From assembly GCA_029844215.1 (NCBI GenBank), contig JAQGDG010000264.1, positions 151,117 through 215,116 of the forward strand: a DNA stretch of 64,000 nt, read 5' to 3'. Each line of letters begins with the position of its first letter. The first letter of the stretch is position 1. The notes beneath the pieces were generated by a model that had not been told where the DNA came from, made no database searches, and saw only the letters and a list, made by a program, of their open reading frames with translations. Of this stretch, positions 12,127 through 24,800 are shown in pieces. Both the position numbers and the translations under genes were made by a program. This DNA is from Przewalskia tangutica. Lineage: Eukaryota > Streptophyta > Magnoliopsida > Solanales > Solanaceae.

Positions 12127-12229
12127 CTCCCCCCTTATGGTGCCTTGGACGAAAATAGGCAAGGACTAAAGGGTCATTTGACCTTTGTGGGATGACTAAG
12201 TCTTGCAACTTGAAGAGCTTGACAATGTT
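12127..12229 (+). mobile_element. R1 3' LTR, second segment (then interrupted by R3)
   Basis: It resumes R1's LTR after R2 ('ttatggtgccttggacg', 'gggtcatttgacctttg'). The inverted equivalent can be read in R2's LTR at 11880-11990. It is cut again by R3 at 12230. The five bases before the cut, ATGTT, should reappear beyond the window. Confidence 0.75.
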
Positions 12230-12649
12230 TGTTATACCCCGTATTTCCTGAGTATGTACGTAAGGGCGTACGTACAAATGTTTAAGCCTTAAGTTAGGCA
12301 AGGGACGAAAATTTGTGCACAACCCCCGAACTGATTTGTTTTTCCGACGGAGAATTTTCCGAACCTTGTAAGGGAATTTTGCGTGTTCAATAATTTAATT
12401 TTTGCGGATTTTTCCGAGAGATAAAATATTTTGGACCAATGGGAGGGTGACATGTGTCACCCTCAAAGTGGACGAATTGGAGGGCACACCTTGCACGTTT
12501 TTTTCATTTTTGTGGCTTAAAACAATTGGTCAATGTTTGGTAGGATATTTTTGTGTGGTAGATGGATAAGGTGGGACCCACACACACTTGTCCAAATCTA
12601 CACCCTCCACTTGCCCACCACTTGTCTTAATCTTGGCCATTGAAGGCCC

Positions 12650-12658
12650 TATAAATAC
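12650..12658 (+). promoter_or_regulatory. R3 LTR TATA box
   Basis: CTATAAATA is followed by a run of C and then the conserved 'ttcttcatcc' leader. Equivalent boxes occur at the same LTR position in R4, R5, R6, R8 and R9, which supports a real Pol II promoter. Confidence 0.75.
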
Positions 12659-12966
12659 CCCCCTTAGTTGAAGGATTTCTTCATCCCTCAAATGACTTCT
12701 AAGTCTTAAAAATCCCTCCCTCCCTTGTAGTGAAATTCTCGTCCAAGTCCTCCCCCTCCCCTTGTAGTAGTTTCGTCCGCCACACCCCCCCTTCCCTTGG
12801 AGTTGCTCTCGTCCAAACATACCCCCCCCCCCCTTGGTAGAAAATATTCTCCAAGTATTGTTACTATTCCAAAATACCTTGGCCCAAATACCTTGTAGTA
12901 TTCCAAGGTTACCCCTATACTAAAAGCCCAGAAATACTATTATACTTCCCTTCAGTCACAAAAACG

Positions 12967-12977
12967 AAACCCTAAGG
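12967..12977 (+). promoter_or_regulatory. Telo-box in R3 LTR leader
   Basis: AAACCCTAAGG lies about 315 bp after the TATA box. The same element occurs in R5 (18777-18787 and 24461-24471, minus), R8 (55432-55442, minus) and R9 (60142-60152). Telo-boxes bind plant telomere-repeat-binding proteins at promoters. A role here is inferred. Confidence 0.5.
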
Positions 12978-13109
12978 AAAATCTTCATAATTGGTTGAAG
13001 TATTAAGAAGAAGTTGCGTAGAACTTCTAAGGGTTGTTTGAGCGGGTTGGAGCACCCAGTAGGAGCTAAACGTTGCTCAGATCGACATTTAAACTTGGAT
13101 AATTTTGGG

Positions 13110-13127
13110 CTTATCGAGGTAAATACT
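13110..13127 (+). promoter_or_regulatory. Conserved AG|GTAA (splice-donor-like) block in LTR
   Basis: 'cttatcgaggtaaata' has the GT at 13119-13120. The block recurs almost unchanged in R4 (25612), R9 (60291), R6 (38770) and, inverted, in R5 and R8. It sits in the transcribed leader downstream of the TATA box. Use as a splice donor is unproven. Confidence 0.4.
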
Positions 13128-14519
13128 CTTGACCTTCTATTGTAATTGGAAGTTACATACTGTAGTAGTATAGAAATGAGTATAAGATATATAGAAGGAT
13201 GGTATAAGAGAAGAGAATTGAATTGAAATCACATCAGAAGAATATTAAAGAAGATTGAATCAGACTTACATAGACTGTATTCAGATGAACTTGTGTAGTT
13301 TAACGGGTAGGGAAGTGCTGCCCGATTTTTCCGTAGAATAGAGAACCCCCTGCTTAGAATATTCTACAGAGTAGTCTAGACGTTGATAGACGTATATGGC
13401 CTTTATAGGTTGAAAGTTCTGCGAGTAGCATGTTCTACTTGAAAGGTGGACAAGGCTAGCCGGGTTATAGCGGTGGAGCGTTTTGCTAATTGTCGATAAT
13501 CGTCGCGAGGTATGTGATTCTTCCTATCCTCTTAAGCATGATATTTTAAAAGAATATATATAGTACGGTAGACGTACGTGTGTTAACTGAACGTGGTTTT
13601 ACTACGATGTCTTTTAACTTGAGTCTAAATAATAAGAATCTTGAAGTATTTCAAAAGAATTAAGAATCATTTTTGAAAGAAGAGTAATACTTGGTTTTAA
13701 AAGCTTAAGAGTTATACCAGCTTTATGGGAAGTTAGGTATAACGACTTAAGAGAGATAAAAGGAACGGTTTACTTAATTGTTTATGAACGCCTTATATTG
13801 ATTTCGGAAATGAGAATAAGTATCGAACAAACCACTGCAGCGCTAATAAAGGGAAATGTATTGACTAATTAAGTATTATTAAAACCAGTAGAAACATCCA
13901 TCTGCATAGAAGCTAAGATGAGACAAAATGATATTACATTTCCTAGATCATGGTTGCTTTAATAAGATTGTTATGAACAAGAATAACCTACTCACACATA
14001 AGGCATATGTTTCTCAAATTGTTTTAAACGTGAATTATATTATTAAGTGATTAAGACTATGAACTACGAAACCTTTCGAAAATAAGAGACTTGAGTAATT
14101 GAACTTAGGCAAACTTGAACTTTTGGAAAAGAAGGTTGTTACTTGTCTTTAAAAAGGGAAATTGTTTTGGTTTACTTAAAAAGATAGTCACTATTTTTAA
14201 TACTACGGGTATCGTGTGACTCTTGTGAAAGAAACATGATCTTTTTTAAAGAGATAATGTATGAAGTACTATGGGGATAAAAACCCGAACTTGTTGGCAT
14301 AAAATAGAAAGTACCTTGTGTGAATAACTTGACTATGTTGGTTTGTGATAGCCTTGTAATACTTTCTTGTTGATTTGATAAGTAAACATGTTAGGATGCT
14401 ACGTGTGTTAGTGTCTTGTGATGGTTGTGTAAGGGGGTTTCCCTTATTGTGCTTATGTTGTTTAACGATAAGCCGTTATGTTAGTATTATATCACTCACC
14501 TCTTGACATGATATACCAG

Positions 14520-14745
14520 GGGTTAAGCTGCCCCCCGATGCGAGGGATGCCTCATGCGGGTCCAGGGGACCTATGCGGAGCTACGAGAGTTCCAGGTTAG
14601 TGTGCGGGGTAATTACCTCATGCGGTCTATGTGGCCATGCGGACTACGAGAGTCCAGGCGGATGCCGGGGAGTAGCTACCCTCGATGCGAGGAATACCTC
14701 ATGCGGGCCTAGGTGGCCTATGCGGAGCAGCGGTATGCTCCAGGA
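14520..14745 (+). repeat. Tandem-repeat block in R3 LTR
   Basis: Imperfect repeats of 'gatgcgagg.a.g.ctcatgcgg' and 'tatgcggagc.acg' occur at about 14537, 14690 and between. The same position in R6 and R4 holds related but rearranged units. Confidence 0.8.
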
Positions 14746-15593
14746 TTAGACGTGCATATTGATACTGAGGGCGAGTGGCCAGCTTCGATCATGTGGCGCG
14801 GTCTAGAATGACCTCGTGATACAGTGTATGGCATTGTTGGTACTGTGGGTTTTAGTAGTCGGCTATGCCTTCATACTTACCCCGTACGGTTTATTATGAC
14901 ACAGGTGGGACCTGGTGTTCATGTGTATTCCTTGGTGTTATTACATCGCAGACTGCCGGCAGTGAGGAAGGTATTCCATGGGCATGATTGATGTTATGGA
15001 CGTGAGACCCATTGTTATATTTGAGTGATGACTTTGAGGGCGTGAGTCCCTGACTTGACATGACTGCTTACGTATTGTGCATCGTAAATTGGTTATCATA
15101 TATGTCTTCTGTTTTATATAGACTATTATGATTTCATTTACAGTATTTTTCAGTTTCACATACTTGGTACTGTTATCGACCTCGCCTTGGGCTGCGTTCA
15201 TGCCGCAGGTAGAGGTACACCAGTCGTCGATCCTCGCTCTTAGGATCACAGTTCAGCGTTTTGGGAAGCTCCGTTTCTCCGGAGGCTTATCTTTGGTATA
15301 GTCCCCTGTTGTTGTAGGTGCTTACATTCAGGGGTATGGCGGGGCCCTGTCCCGTCGTTGTTGATTTAACATTCTTAGAGGTCTGTAGTACTGTTGTGGG
15401 CAGAGTTTGTAAAAGGGATGTAACTGTTCAAGTTTTATTATATATATGCCGAAGGGCAACTTTTCTCTGATAAACTGTTTTTCACTTCATATTATTTCAT
15501 GTCTCGTTTTATATTCCGCTGGTTACTCTGATGTATGTCTACTTGGGTGCCCGGGTAAGGCACCAGTCACGGGCCCGGGTTCGGGTCGTGACA

Positions 15594-15771
15594 AAAGTGG
15601 TATCAGAGCAGTTAATCCTCGGAAAGTGTCTACAGACCGTATCTAGTAGAGTCTTGATTATCGGTGTGTTGTGCACCACACCAATAATCAGGAGGCTATA
15701 GGATATTTAGGATTGGTTTCCATTCTTCTCACTCTGAGATCGTGCCTTAGAGCTGTGTTATAAGTTGGACC
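15594..15771 (+). mobile_element. R3 interior, first segment with primer site
   Basis: It starts with the primer site TGGTATCAGAGC (15598-15609), followed by the conserved leader to 'aagttggacc', where R4 inserted. The last five bases, GGACC, reappear (as AGACC) after R4's right end. R3's reading continues at 50161. Confidence 0.88.
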
Positions 15772-16121
15772 TGTTATACCCCGTATTTCCAGAGTATGTA
15801 CGTAGGGACGTACGTAGAAAAGTTGAAGCTTAAAGTATGTAAGGGCCGAATTTCACTTTGTGCACAACACCCGACAGAGTCGTTTTTCGAAACGTTTTAC
15901 ACAACTCGTAGGATAAATTACGGCTATGTCATTTCTAATTTTTGCGGATTTTTCCAAGAGACAAAACATTTTGGACCAACGAGAGGCGACACTTGTCACC
16001 TCTCATTGGGACGCCATGGTAAGGGTGGCCGATTGGGTTGGCTTTTTGTCAAGGAGTTGGTAGGATATTTTTGATGTAGTAGATAGAGTGGACACTTGCC
16101 TAAATCCTCACCCTACACTTG
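15772..16121 (+). mobile_element. R4: 5' LTR, first segment (interrupted by R5)
   Basis: TGTTATACCCCG at 15772, immediately after R3's GGACC. The 350 bp match the start of R4's 3' LTR (30471-30815) and break at 'cacttg', where R5 inserted. Continuation is at 25204. Confidence 0.9.
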
Positions 16122-19100
16122 TGTCACGACCCGAACCGGGGCCCGTGACTGGTGCCTTGCCCGGGCACCCAAGTAGCCATTCATCAGAGAAAAATCAGCG
16201 GAACATAAAACATAAATATGAAACAAGTGACATGATAAATAAACAGGCCCAAAGCTTGCGCCTGCATAAATATATACAAACCCCAAGCAGTTTAATCCTT
16301 TTTACAACCCTGCCCACAACAGTACTACAGACCTCTAAGATTTACAACAACTATGGAGGGACAGGGCCCCGCCATACCCCTGAATGTACGAGAACCTACA
16401 ACTCAGTGAACACATACCAAAAGATAAGCCTCAGGAAGGCGAGCTTCCCAATACGCTGAAAGGTGATCCTAGAAGCGAGGATCGACGACCGATGTACCTC
16501 TACCTGCGGCATGAACGCAGCCCCCCGAAGGAGGTCAGTACAACAGGTACCAAGTATGTGAAACTGAAAATACTGTAGTTAAATCATAACAGTCTATATA
16601 AAGCAGGAGACATGTATGATGACCAACATCTGAGATGCAACATAAGCGATCAGTCAGGGACTCACGCCCTCAAAGTCACCACTAAAATATAACTATGGGT
16701 CTCACGCCCACAACACCAATCATGTTCGCATCATGGCCGCATGCCCCCGGAATTCTGCATCGGTGTAAACATGTCCATGATGCAACAATAATGACACTGT
16801 TGCATGGCCACATGCCCCCGGAATTCTGCATCGGTGTAGACACGTCCATGTAACATCAACAACAATATACTGGGTGATCAACCCTGCTGCATGGCCACAT
16901 GTCCCCGGAATTCTGCATCGGTGTAGACATGTCCATGTAACATCAATCAATCAAGACAACAATCAAAATGGAAACATACCCGTGGAATTCTTCGTCACTG
17001 CCAGCACGTCCAAGTAAGTTCTTAACAAGTCAACCGGCCCTCCATCGAGAGACGCGGTAACACAGAAATACAACACTTGCACAACAAAGGCTATCATCAC
17101 AAGCATAGGCAGGTTTCACCACAACAAGCATAGGCAAGTCATACACAACTCAAAGTACTTTCATTTTATGCCAAAGTCCGGGTTTTAACCCTAAAGTACT
17201 ACGTACGTTGAATTCCTTTTAAAGAGATTCATTCCTTTTATAAAAGTCACCCGATACCCGTAGTATTAAAAAAATAGAGTGACTCACATTTTTAGGTAAA
17301 CCAAAACACTTTCCTTCTTAACAACATTCTTTTTCCTAAAGTTCCAGTTTGCCTAATTTCACTTACTCAAGTCTCTTTATTTTAGAAAAGTTTCATAGTT
17401 CATAGTCTTAATCATTTAAGAATATAATTCTCTTTTAAACAATCTGAGAAAAACATATGCCTTATATGAGTGTATGTTATTCCTGTTCATAATCAATCTT
17501 ATTAAGCAGCCATGATCTAGAAAATGTAATATCATTTTGTCTCATCTTAGCTTCTATGCAGATGGAGGTTTCTACTGGTTTTAATATAATACTTCATTTA
17601 TTTAATACATTTTCCTTTATTAACGCTGCAGTGGTTTGTCGATACACATTCTGATTTCCGAATCAGTAAAACATTATTCCTTTTAAAAACCAAGTACTCA
17701 TTACTCACGAATGAGGTTTCACACAAAACTCATATTAATTCATTCAAGCCAAGTCTCTTATCTTTTAAGATCAATAAACCATTCATTTTTCCTCCCTTAA
17801 GACGTTATACCTAACTTCCCATAAAGCTAGTATAACTCTTATGTTTTCAAAACCAAGTATTACTCTTCTTTCAAAAAAAAGGGATTCTTAATCTTTTGAA
17901 ATACTTCAAGTTCTTTATGGTCACACATTAAGTCAGTTATAAGTCAAATCGATTTACCCACAAAACCACAAGGCATTTCTTAACATACATAAAGTTGTTA
18001 TAACCAACTTCCCATAAAGCCGTTATAACCCTTTATGTTTTACCAATCAAATACATTTAACACATGTACGTCTACCGTACTACATAATTATACACATATC
18101 ATGCTGGAAAAGATAGGAAGAGGTTCACATACCTCGCGACGATTATCGACTAATAGCAAAATGCTCCAAGTACCTCAAACAGTCGGCTACTCCTTAAGCC
18201 ACGTAGATTGCACCACACGTAGTACTTCAACCTATAAGGCCACAAGTGACATTAACATCTAGATCTCATCGTTCAATATTCTACAGAAAATTCGGCAGCA
18301 CCTCCCCCCCCCGCAACAGCGTAAATCTCCTCCGTTATCGAGGCCGGCTACCAAGCCAACCAGGGGTTAACACGTCTAACGAGGCGTGTACAATTCTACT
18401 ACGGAATGCTACACAAGTCTCTTAATACTGACCTATGTAATTACGATTGATTCGGTTCTTCTCTTAATTATCCTTCATGTGATTCTTGTTCAATTCTTAT
18501 TCGAGCTTAAGTCAAAAGACATTGACGAACTACGTTCAGTTCTATTCAATATTCATTCTATATATAGTATACTTCAACTATATATTCTAACAATCATGTA
18601 ATTTCCAATTACAATAGGGGGACAAGATATTTACCTCGATAAACCCAAAATTATCCGAGTTAAATGTCGCTCCTGAACAAGGTTTAGCTCTACTCCGTGC
18701 GCTCGAATGCTCCAAGAAACCCTTGAAGTGTCTACACAACTTCTACTTAATACTTCAACTACGGGTGAATATTTTTCCTTAGGGTTTCGTTTAGTGGCTA
18801 AAGGAGGTATAATCGTACTTTAGGGTTTTTCGTATAAAGTACTTTGGAAAGTACTATAAGGTATATGGGCTAGAGTATTTGGGTATTATAACAATACTAG
18901 GAGAGTATTTCTATACCACAAAGGGGGGTATTTATACGAGACAACTAGGCTAGGGGGGGGGTACCCCACGGCCAAGCCGCACTCGAGTGGGGGGTTTCGC
19001 CTCGGCTAGGCTCTCGAAGGGGGAGGGGTTTGGACGATTTCAAGACAAGAGGAGGAGTATTTGAGACTTAGAAAGATTGCTCATGTTTTGGATGAAGAAA

Positions 19101-19505
19101 GTCTTGACTAGAGGGTATTTATAGGTCAAATGAAGGCAACCAATGGCAAGATGAAGACAAGTGTGGTGCAAGTGTAGGGCTAGATTTCAACCATGTGGAC
19201 CTTATCCATCTACCACACCAACTTGCACAAATATCCTACCTAACCCATTGCCCACTTTTTCGTCCAACTTAGCCGCCCACTCCTTCCAATGAGAGGGTGA
19301 CAAGCGTTGGTCCAAAATGTTTCGTCTCGGAAAAATCCATAAAAATTATTAATGACATAGCGGAATTTTCCTACGTAGTCGTGGAAGCGTTTAGTCGGAA
19401 AACGACTCTAATTGGCACTTGTGTACAATTTTCAAACTAGCCAATCTTTAAGGCTTAAATTATTATCGTCGCCCTCACGCATATACTCGGAAATACGGTA
19501 TAACA
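16122..19505 (-). mobile_element. R5 3' LTR
   Basis: TGTCACGACC (16122) to GTATAACA (19505). On the minus strand it contains a TATA box (19126-19134), C-rich leader, telo-box (18777-18787), splice-donor-like block, 'tttatgggaag' motifs and a three-unit repeat (16733-16950). Confidence 0.92.
16733..16950 (-). repeat. Tandem repeats in R5 3' LTR
   Basis: Three units begin ATGGCC(G/A)CATG at 16733, 16804 and 16891 (spacings 71 and 87). Each contains 'cggaattctgcatcggtgta'. The same block is present in R5's other LTR (about 22420-22640), so it predates the insertion. Confidence 0.9.
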
Positions 19506-19540
19506 TTCTTCCCCATAGAAACATTGGTCCGAATGTTCCT
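19506..19540 (-). other. R5 polypurine tract and hairpin
   Basis: On the minus strand a purine run (complement of 'ttcttcccc', 19506-19514) abuts the 3' LTR. An inverted repeat, AACATTgg/CGAATGTT (19520-19537, imperfect), lies beside it, as in R1, R4, R6 and R8. Confidence 0.75.
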
Positions 19541-20420
19541 TCTCGATCTCAAAACAAACACGTGCAGTATAGCCTTCACTACTATACTTACGAAACCAAA
19601 CATGCCACACCGCCACAAAAAATAACATGCGCGAAAACCCAAATCCAAGCCAACGAGGAATCACCTGTTTACCTCAAAGTCCCCACCAAGGTCTAAAAAT
19701 ATAATCCCCTTCGCACCTTCACTTCTCAAAAGAAACGATCACACACGTTTACTTTTCCCCTATCTCGTTGTACCCTTCTCGAACACTCGAACTCTTTCTA
19801 GTATACGTACCATACTTCAGTTTCCAAAACTTTGGAGTCACTACCTCCAAACTTGATCATCTTACTAGCCTCGATCTCCTCTAAGGCCATTCTCGGCCTT
19901 CACGAACTGATTCTGGTCGAACGTATCCCCGAACTCATACGATGGTCATCTAAACTTGGGCCTAGCACCCTCGTGACCCTGCCACCTGGCGGGACCACCC
20001 GGTGACCCTACTTTGAAATGGCGCGGGTTGGCCTCAACATGGCCCCAACCCGACCCACTTACGCGTCACACTCTTGTTCCCGATCCGAACAATCTTACCT
20101 CTGTGTCATGAAAGCTACCACTTCCATTTTACACTACTCAAGAAATTATCACACAACACATTCTAGGCATAAAATGTATTCCGACAAGGATCACTCGCAA
20201 AATCTTGTACTCAAGACGGCTTTACATCTAAGGTCTCAATCGTAATATCCTAAGGTTCATCATTTTCTCACCCTGTGCTTACCCTTTTCACCAACTGTCC
20301 TAAATCACATTTTAGCACAAAGCTATCCGAACATAACACTTAACACATTATCATAACATTAATACATACAAGTCTCTAGAGGTTAAGGATAAACACGAAT
20401 CTACCGCTCCACTCTAATCA
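19541..20420 (-). mobile_element. R5 interior, non-coding stretch between gag and polypurine tract
   Basis: No open frame with a recognisable domain. A conserved segment around 19900-20070 ('caccctcgtgaccctgccac' on +) is shared with R1, R2, R4 and R8. The stretch at 19560-19800 matches R4 30170-30400 inverted. This shared non-coding filler ties R5 to R4 and R8 as one family. Confidence 0.65.
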
Positions 20421-21632
20421 TAGGCACGCCTGCTGCGCATGCTATGAAGGCGATGAACCACCACGATCACGAAGGTGAGTCGTAACATCCGTGCTACCCT
20501 TGGCCGGACAGTTCTTCGCAAAATGGCCTGCTTGCCGCAAAATAACAAGCTCCTTTGGCACCACGACACTCCCGAAATGCGGTCTACCACATCGACCACC
20601 GAGGTAGGGGTGACGTCCGCCAACACCCTACTCCAGAAACTGAACCCCTGAGCTCGACTGCTCCGAATATTCGATGCCACGAAGGTTGTGGAGGACCACT
20701 CTGCATTGGCGGAGGTACAAAACTAGGAAATTTCTTCTTGGCGGTCCGCCTCGAAAGTCACCAAAGGACCGCTGTTACGGCCTCTTCTGCGATCTCGGCC
20801 ATTCGCCGATTTCTCGCTCTCACATCCAGTGCATAAGCTGCGTGCGGGCAATGTCCATGCCCGGTGAAGGGCTACACCGAACAACTCTCCGCTAGGTAAT
20901 CATCAAGCCTCGTAATATATCGGTGCACTCGATCCTCCATACAAGCTACTAATGCGGAACATCAAGACGATGAGTCAAACTCACATTGTACTCCCGGCTA
21001 TGCGCGCTTACGCCTCAACATCAAAAATATGTCGGCCCGAGCCCTCCTCATCCGTGGAGGCAAGAAATGTGCCGAGAAGGCCCCAAAACTTCGTCCCCAA
21101 ACGGCTGGAAGTGCATTCTCTCCGGGGCGGCTCGCGAATCAAACGATCGGCTGCGGTATCCGCGCGGCCGATGCGAACCTAAGACCACCGACTCGGTCTC
21201 GAAGCCTTGATCACTCTCATGATCGGCAATCGCCGGATGAACTCCTGCGGATCATCCTCGTGCCTCGACCGTAGAACTCGCGGGCTACATCTCGGGAAGT
21301 CACGTAGCCTCAAACTATCCGATCTAGGGTGAACCACCTGGTGCTCACGGGCTAACTGCGTCGGCCTATCCTCATATCTGCCGCGACCACGCCGATGGCG
21401 GGCCATCTCCTTGTAACCCATCTCTTTTCCCCCGCATCGTGGACCTGAGGCTCAGTCATGTAGTCTCGGCGACCACCGCCGCGCTCTAAACTCTTTGGTC
21501 TTGTGGCGTCGCGAAACTCGCCGTCGAATCTTATCTCAGTCTTGGCCAGGGCTGCGCCTCGTGCTTCTCTCGTATCTCACTAGCGGCTCCTCAATGCCTT
21601 GCCCACTGGGCGGGTTGCTTTACGCGAGGCAT
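20420..21632 (-). pseudogene. gag: R5 gag remnant
   Basis: Gag is the capsid and nucleocapsid polyprotein that forms the particle packaging the RNA. A start codon at 21632 (minus) opens M-P-R-V-K-Q-P-A, the same opening as in R8 (58721), just after the conserved leader. The frame breaks soon after. Downstream on the minus strand, CGRPHFGSVV (about 20590) and AGHFAKNCPA (about 20530-20500) are parts of CCHC zinc knuckles. The first two cysteines of the second knuckle are shifted out of frame. Nothing beyond the knuckles resembles protease or RT. Confidence 0.65.
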
Positions 21633-21818
21633 AATCGTAAAAACGAAATCGTCGGAGGGTCCAACTTATCACACGGCTCTAAGGCACGATCTCGAATGAG
21701 AAGAAATGAAACCAATCCTAAATGTCCTGCGGCCTCACGATTATAGATGTGGTGCACAACACATCGATAATCAAGACTCTACCAGACACGGTGCAGTAGA
21801 CACTTTCAGAGATTAATC

Positions 21819-21829
21819 GCTCGATACCA
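21819..21829 (-). other. R5 primer binding site (variant)
   Basis: GCTCGATACCA on + reads TGGTATCGAGC on the element strand. The canonical site is TGGTATCAGAGC. The difference is one of the recurring CAG-to-CGA changes. Confidence 0.8.
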
Positions 21830-21833
21830 CTTT

Positions 21834-24800
21834 TGTCACGACCGAACCGGGCCGTGGATCGTGCCTTGCCCGCACCCAGTAGCCATTCATTAGAGAAAAT
21901 CAGCGGAACATAAAACATAAATATGAAACAAGTGACATGATAAATAAACAGGCCAACCAAAACAGTTGCCTTCTGCATAAATATATACAAACCTTGAACA
22001 GTTTAATCCTTTTTACAACCCTGCCCACAACAGTACTACAGACCTCTAAGATTTACAACAACTATGGCAGGACAGGGCCCCATACCACGAATGTACGAGA
22101 ACCTACAACTCGGTGAACACATACAAAAGATAAGCCTCCAAGGAACGGAGCTTCCCAATACACCGAAAGGTGATCCTAAAGCGGGGATCGACAACGATGT
22201 ACTTCACTGCGGCGTGAACGGCCCCGAAGGAGGTCGCATAACAGTACAAGTATGTGGCGAAAATCGTAGTTAAATCATAACAGTCTATATAAAGCAGGAG
22301 ACATGTATGATGACCAACATACGATGCAACATAAAGCGATCAGTCGAGGACTCACGCCTCAAAGTCACCACTAAAATATAACTATGGGTCTCACGCCCAC
22401 ACCAATCATGTTCGCATCATGGCGCGCATGCCCCGGAATTACGCCGGTGTAAACATGTCCATGATGCAACAATAATGACAATGCTGCATGGCCACATGCC
22501 CCCGGAATTCTGCATCGGTGTAGACACGTCCATGTAACATCAACAACAATATACTGGGTGATCAACCCTGCTGCATGGCCACATGTCCCCGAAATTCTGC
22601 ATCGGTGTAGATATGTCCATGTAACATCAATCAATCAAGACAACAATCAAAATGGAAACATACCCGTGGAATTCTTCGTCACTGCCAGCACGTCCAAGTA
22701 AGTTCTTAACAAGTCAACCGGCCCTCCATCGAGAGACGCGGTAACACAGAAATACAACACTTGCACAACAAAGGCTATCATCACAAGCATAGGCAGGTTT
22801 CACCACAACAAGCATAGGCAAGTCATACACAACTCAAAGTACTTTCATTTTATGCCAAAGTCCGGGTTTTAACCCTAAAGTACTACGTACGTTGAATTCC
22901 TTTTAAAGAGATTCATTCCTTTTATAAAAGTCACCCGATACCCGTAGTATTAAAAAAATAGAGTGACTCACATTTTTAGGTAAACCAAAACACTTTCCTT
23001 CTTAACAACATTCTTTTTCCTAAAGTTCCAGTTTGCCTAATTTCACTTACTCAAGTCTCTTTATTTTAGAAAAGTTTCATAGTTCATAGTCTTAATCATT
23101 TAAGAATATAATTCTCTTTTAAACAATCTGTGAAAAACATATGTCTTATATGAGTGTATGTTATTCCTGTTCATAATCAATCTTATTAAGCAGCCATGAT
23201 CTAGAAAATGTAATATCATTTTGTCTCATCTTAGCTTCTATGCAGATGGAGGTTTCTACTGGTTTTAATATAATACTTCATTTATTTAATACATTTTCCT
23301 TTATTAACGCTGCAGTGGTTTGTCGATACACATTCTGATTTCCGAATCAGTAAAACATTATTCCTTTTAAAAACCAAGTACTCACTACTCATGAATGAGG
23401 TTTCACACAAAACTCATATTAATTCATTCAAGCCAAGTCTCTTATCTTTTAAGATCAATAAACCATTCATTTTCCTCCTTAAGACGTTATACCTAACTTC
23501 TCATAAAGCTAGTATAACTCTTATGTTTTCAAAACCAAGTATTACTCTTCTTTCAAAACAAAGGGATTCTTAATCTTTTGAAATACTTCAAGTTCTTTAT
23601 GGTCACACATTAAGTCAGTTATAAGTCAAATCAGTTACCCTTTAAAAACCACAAGGCATTTCTTAACCTACATAAAGCTGTTATAACCAACTTCCCATAA
23701 AGCATTATAACCCTTTATGTTTTACCAATCAAATACATTTAACACGTATGCGTCTACCGTACTACATAGTTATACACATATCATCTTTGGAAAAGATAGG
23801 AAGAGGTTCACATACCTCGCGACGATTATCGACTAATAGCAAATGCTCCAAGTACCTCAAACAATCGGCTACTCCTTAAGCCACGTAGGTGCACCACACG
23901 TAGTACTTCAACCTATAAGGCCACAAGGCGCTTATTAACATCTAGATCTCATCGTTCCATATTCTCTGAAAATTGGCGACCTCCCCACGCAACAGCGTAA
24001 ATCTCCTCCTCTTATCGGTAGGCTACGAAGCCAACGGGGTTAACACGCCCAATCGGGCGTGTACAATTCTACACAGTAATGCTACACAAGTCTACTGTAA
24101 TACAGCCCTATGTAATTACAGTTCAGTTCAGTTCTTCTCTTAATTATCCTTCTATGTGATTACTGTTCAATTCTTATTCAGGCTTAAGTCAAAAGACATT
24201 GCCGACGAACTACGTTCAGTTCTATTCAATATTCATTCTATATATAGTATACTTCAACTATATATTCTAACAATCATGTAATTTCCAATTACAATAGGGG
24301 GACAAGATATTTACCTCGATAAGCCCAAAATTATCCGAGTTAAATGTCGCTCCTGAACAAGGTTTAGCTCCTACTCCGTGCGCTCCAAAATGCTCCAAGA
24401 AACCCTTAGAAGTGTCTACACAACTTCTACTTAATACTTCAACTACGGGTGAATATTTTTCCTTAGGGTTTCGTTTAGTGGCTAAAGGAGGTATAATCGT
24501 ACTTTCCGGGTTTTTCGTATAAAGGGTACTTTGGAAAGTACTATAAGGTATATGGGCTAGAGTATTTGGGCATTATAACAATACTAGGAGAGTATTTCTA
24601 TACCACAAAGGGGGGTATTTATACGAGACAACTAGGCTGGGGGTACCCAGCCAAGCCTCGCTCAAGGGGGTTACCCCACGGCTAGGCTCTCAAAGGGGGA
24701 GGGCTTTGGACGATTTCAAGACAAGAGGGAGGGAGTATTTGAGACTTAGAAAGATTGCTCATGTTTTTGGATGAAGAAAGTCTTCAACTAGAGGGGTATT

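Larger units (their letters stand above)
12230..15593 (+). mobile_element. R3: 5' LTR
   Basis: TGTTATACCCCGTATTTCC at 12230 to GTCGTGACA at 15593, followed by a perfect primer site. This 3.36-kb LTR contains a TATA box (12650), C-rich leader (12700-12840), telo-box (12967), AG|GTAAAT block (13117), AT-rich middle, tandem-repeat block (14520-14745) and the conserved 3' segment. It is the best-preserved LTR sequence in the window and serves as a reference for the family. Confidence 0.92.

Noticed and set aside
16733..16950. CRISPR-like array (repeats with regular spacers)
   Set aside because: Only three units with unequal spacing and with 'spacers' that are themselves similar. It lies inside a plant LTR and is duplicated in the partner LTR. 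It is a minisatellite.
20414..21421. Several overlapping Arg/Ser-rich ORFs on both strands that might suggest a dense gene cluster
   Set aside because: They are shadows of the decayed, GC-rich gag interior of R5. The minus-strand zinc-knuckle remnants explain the composition.
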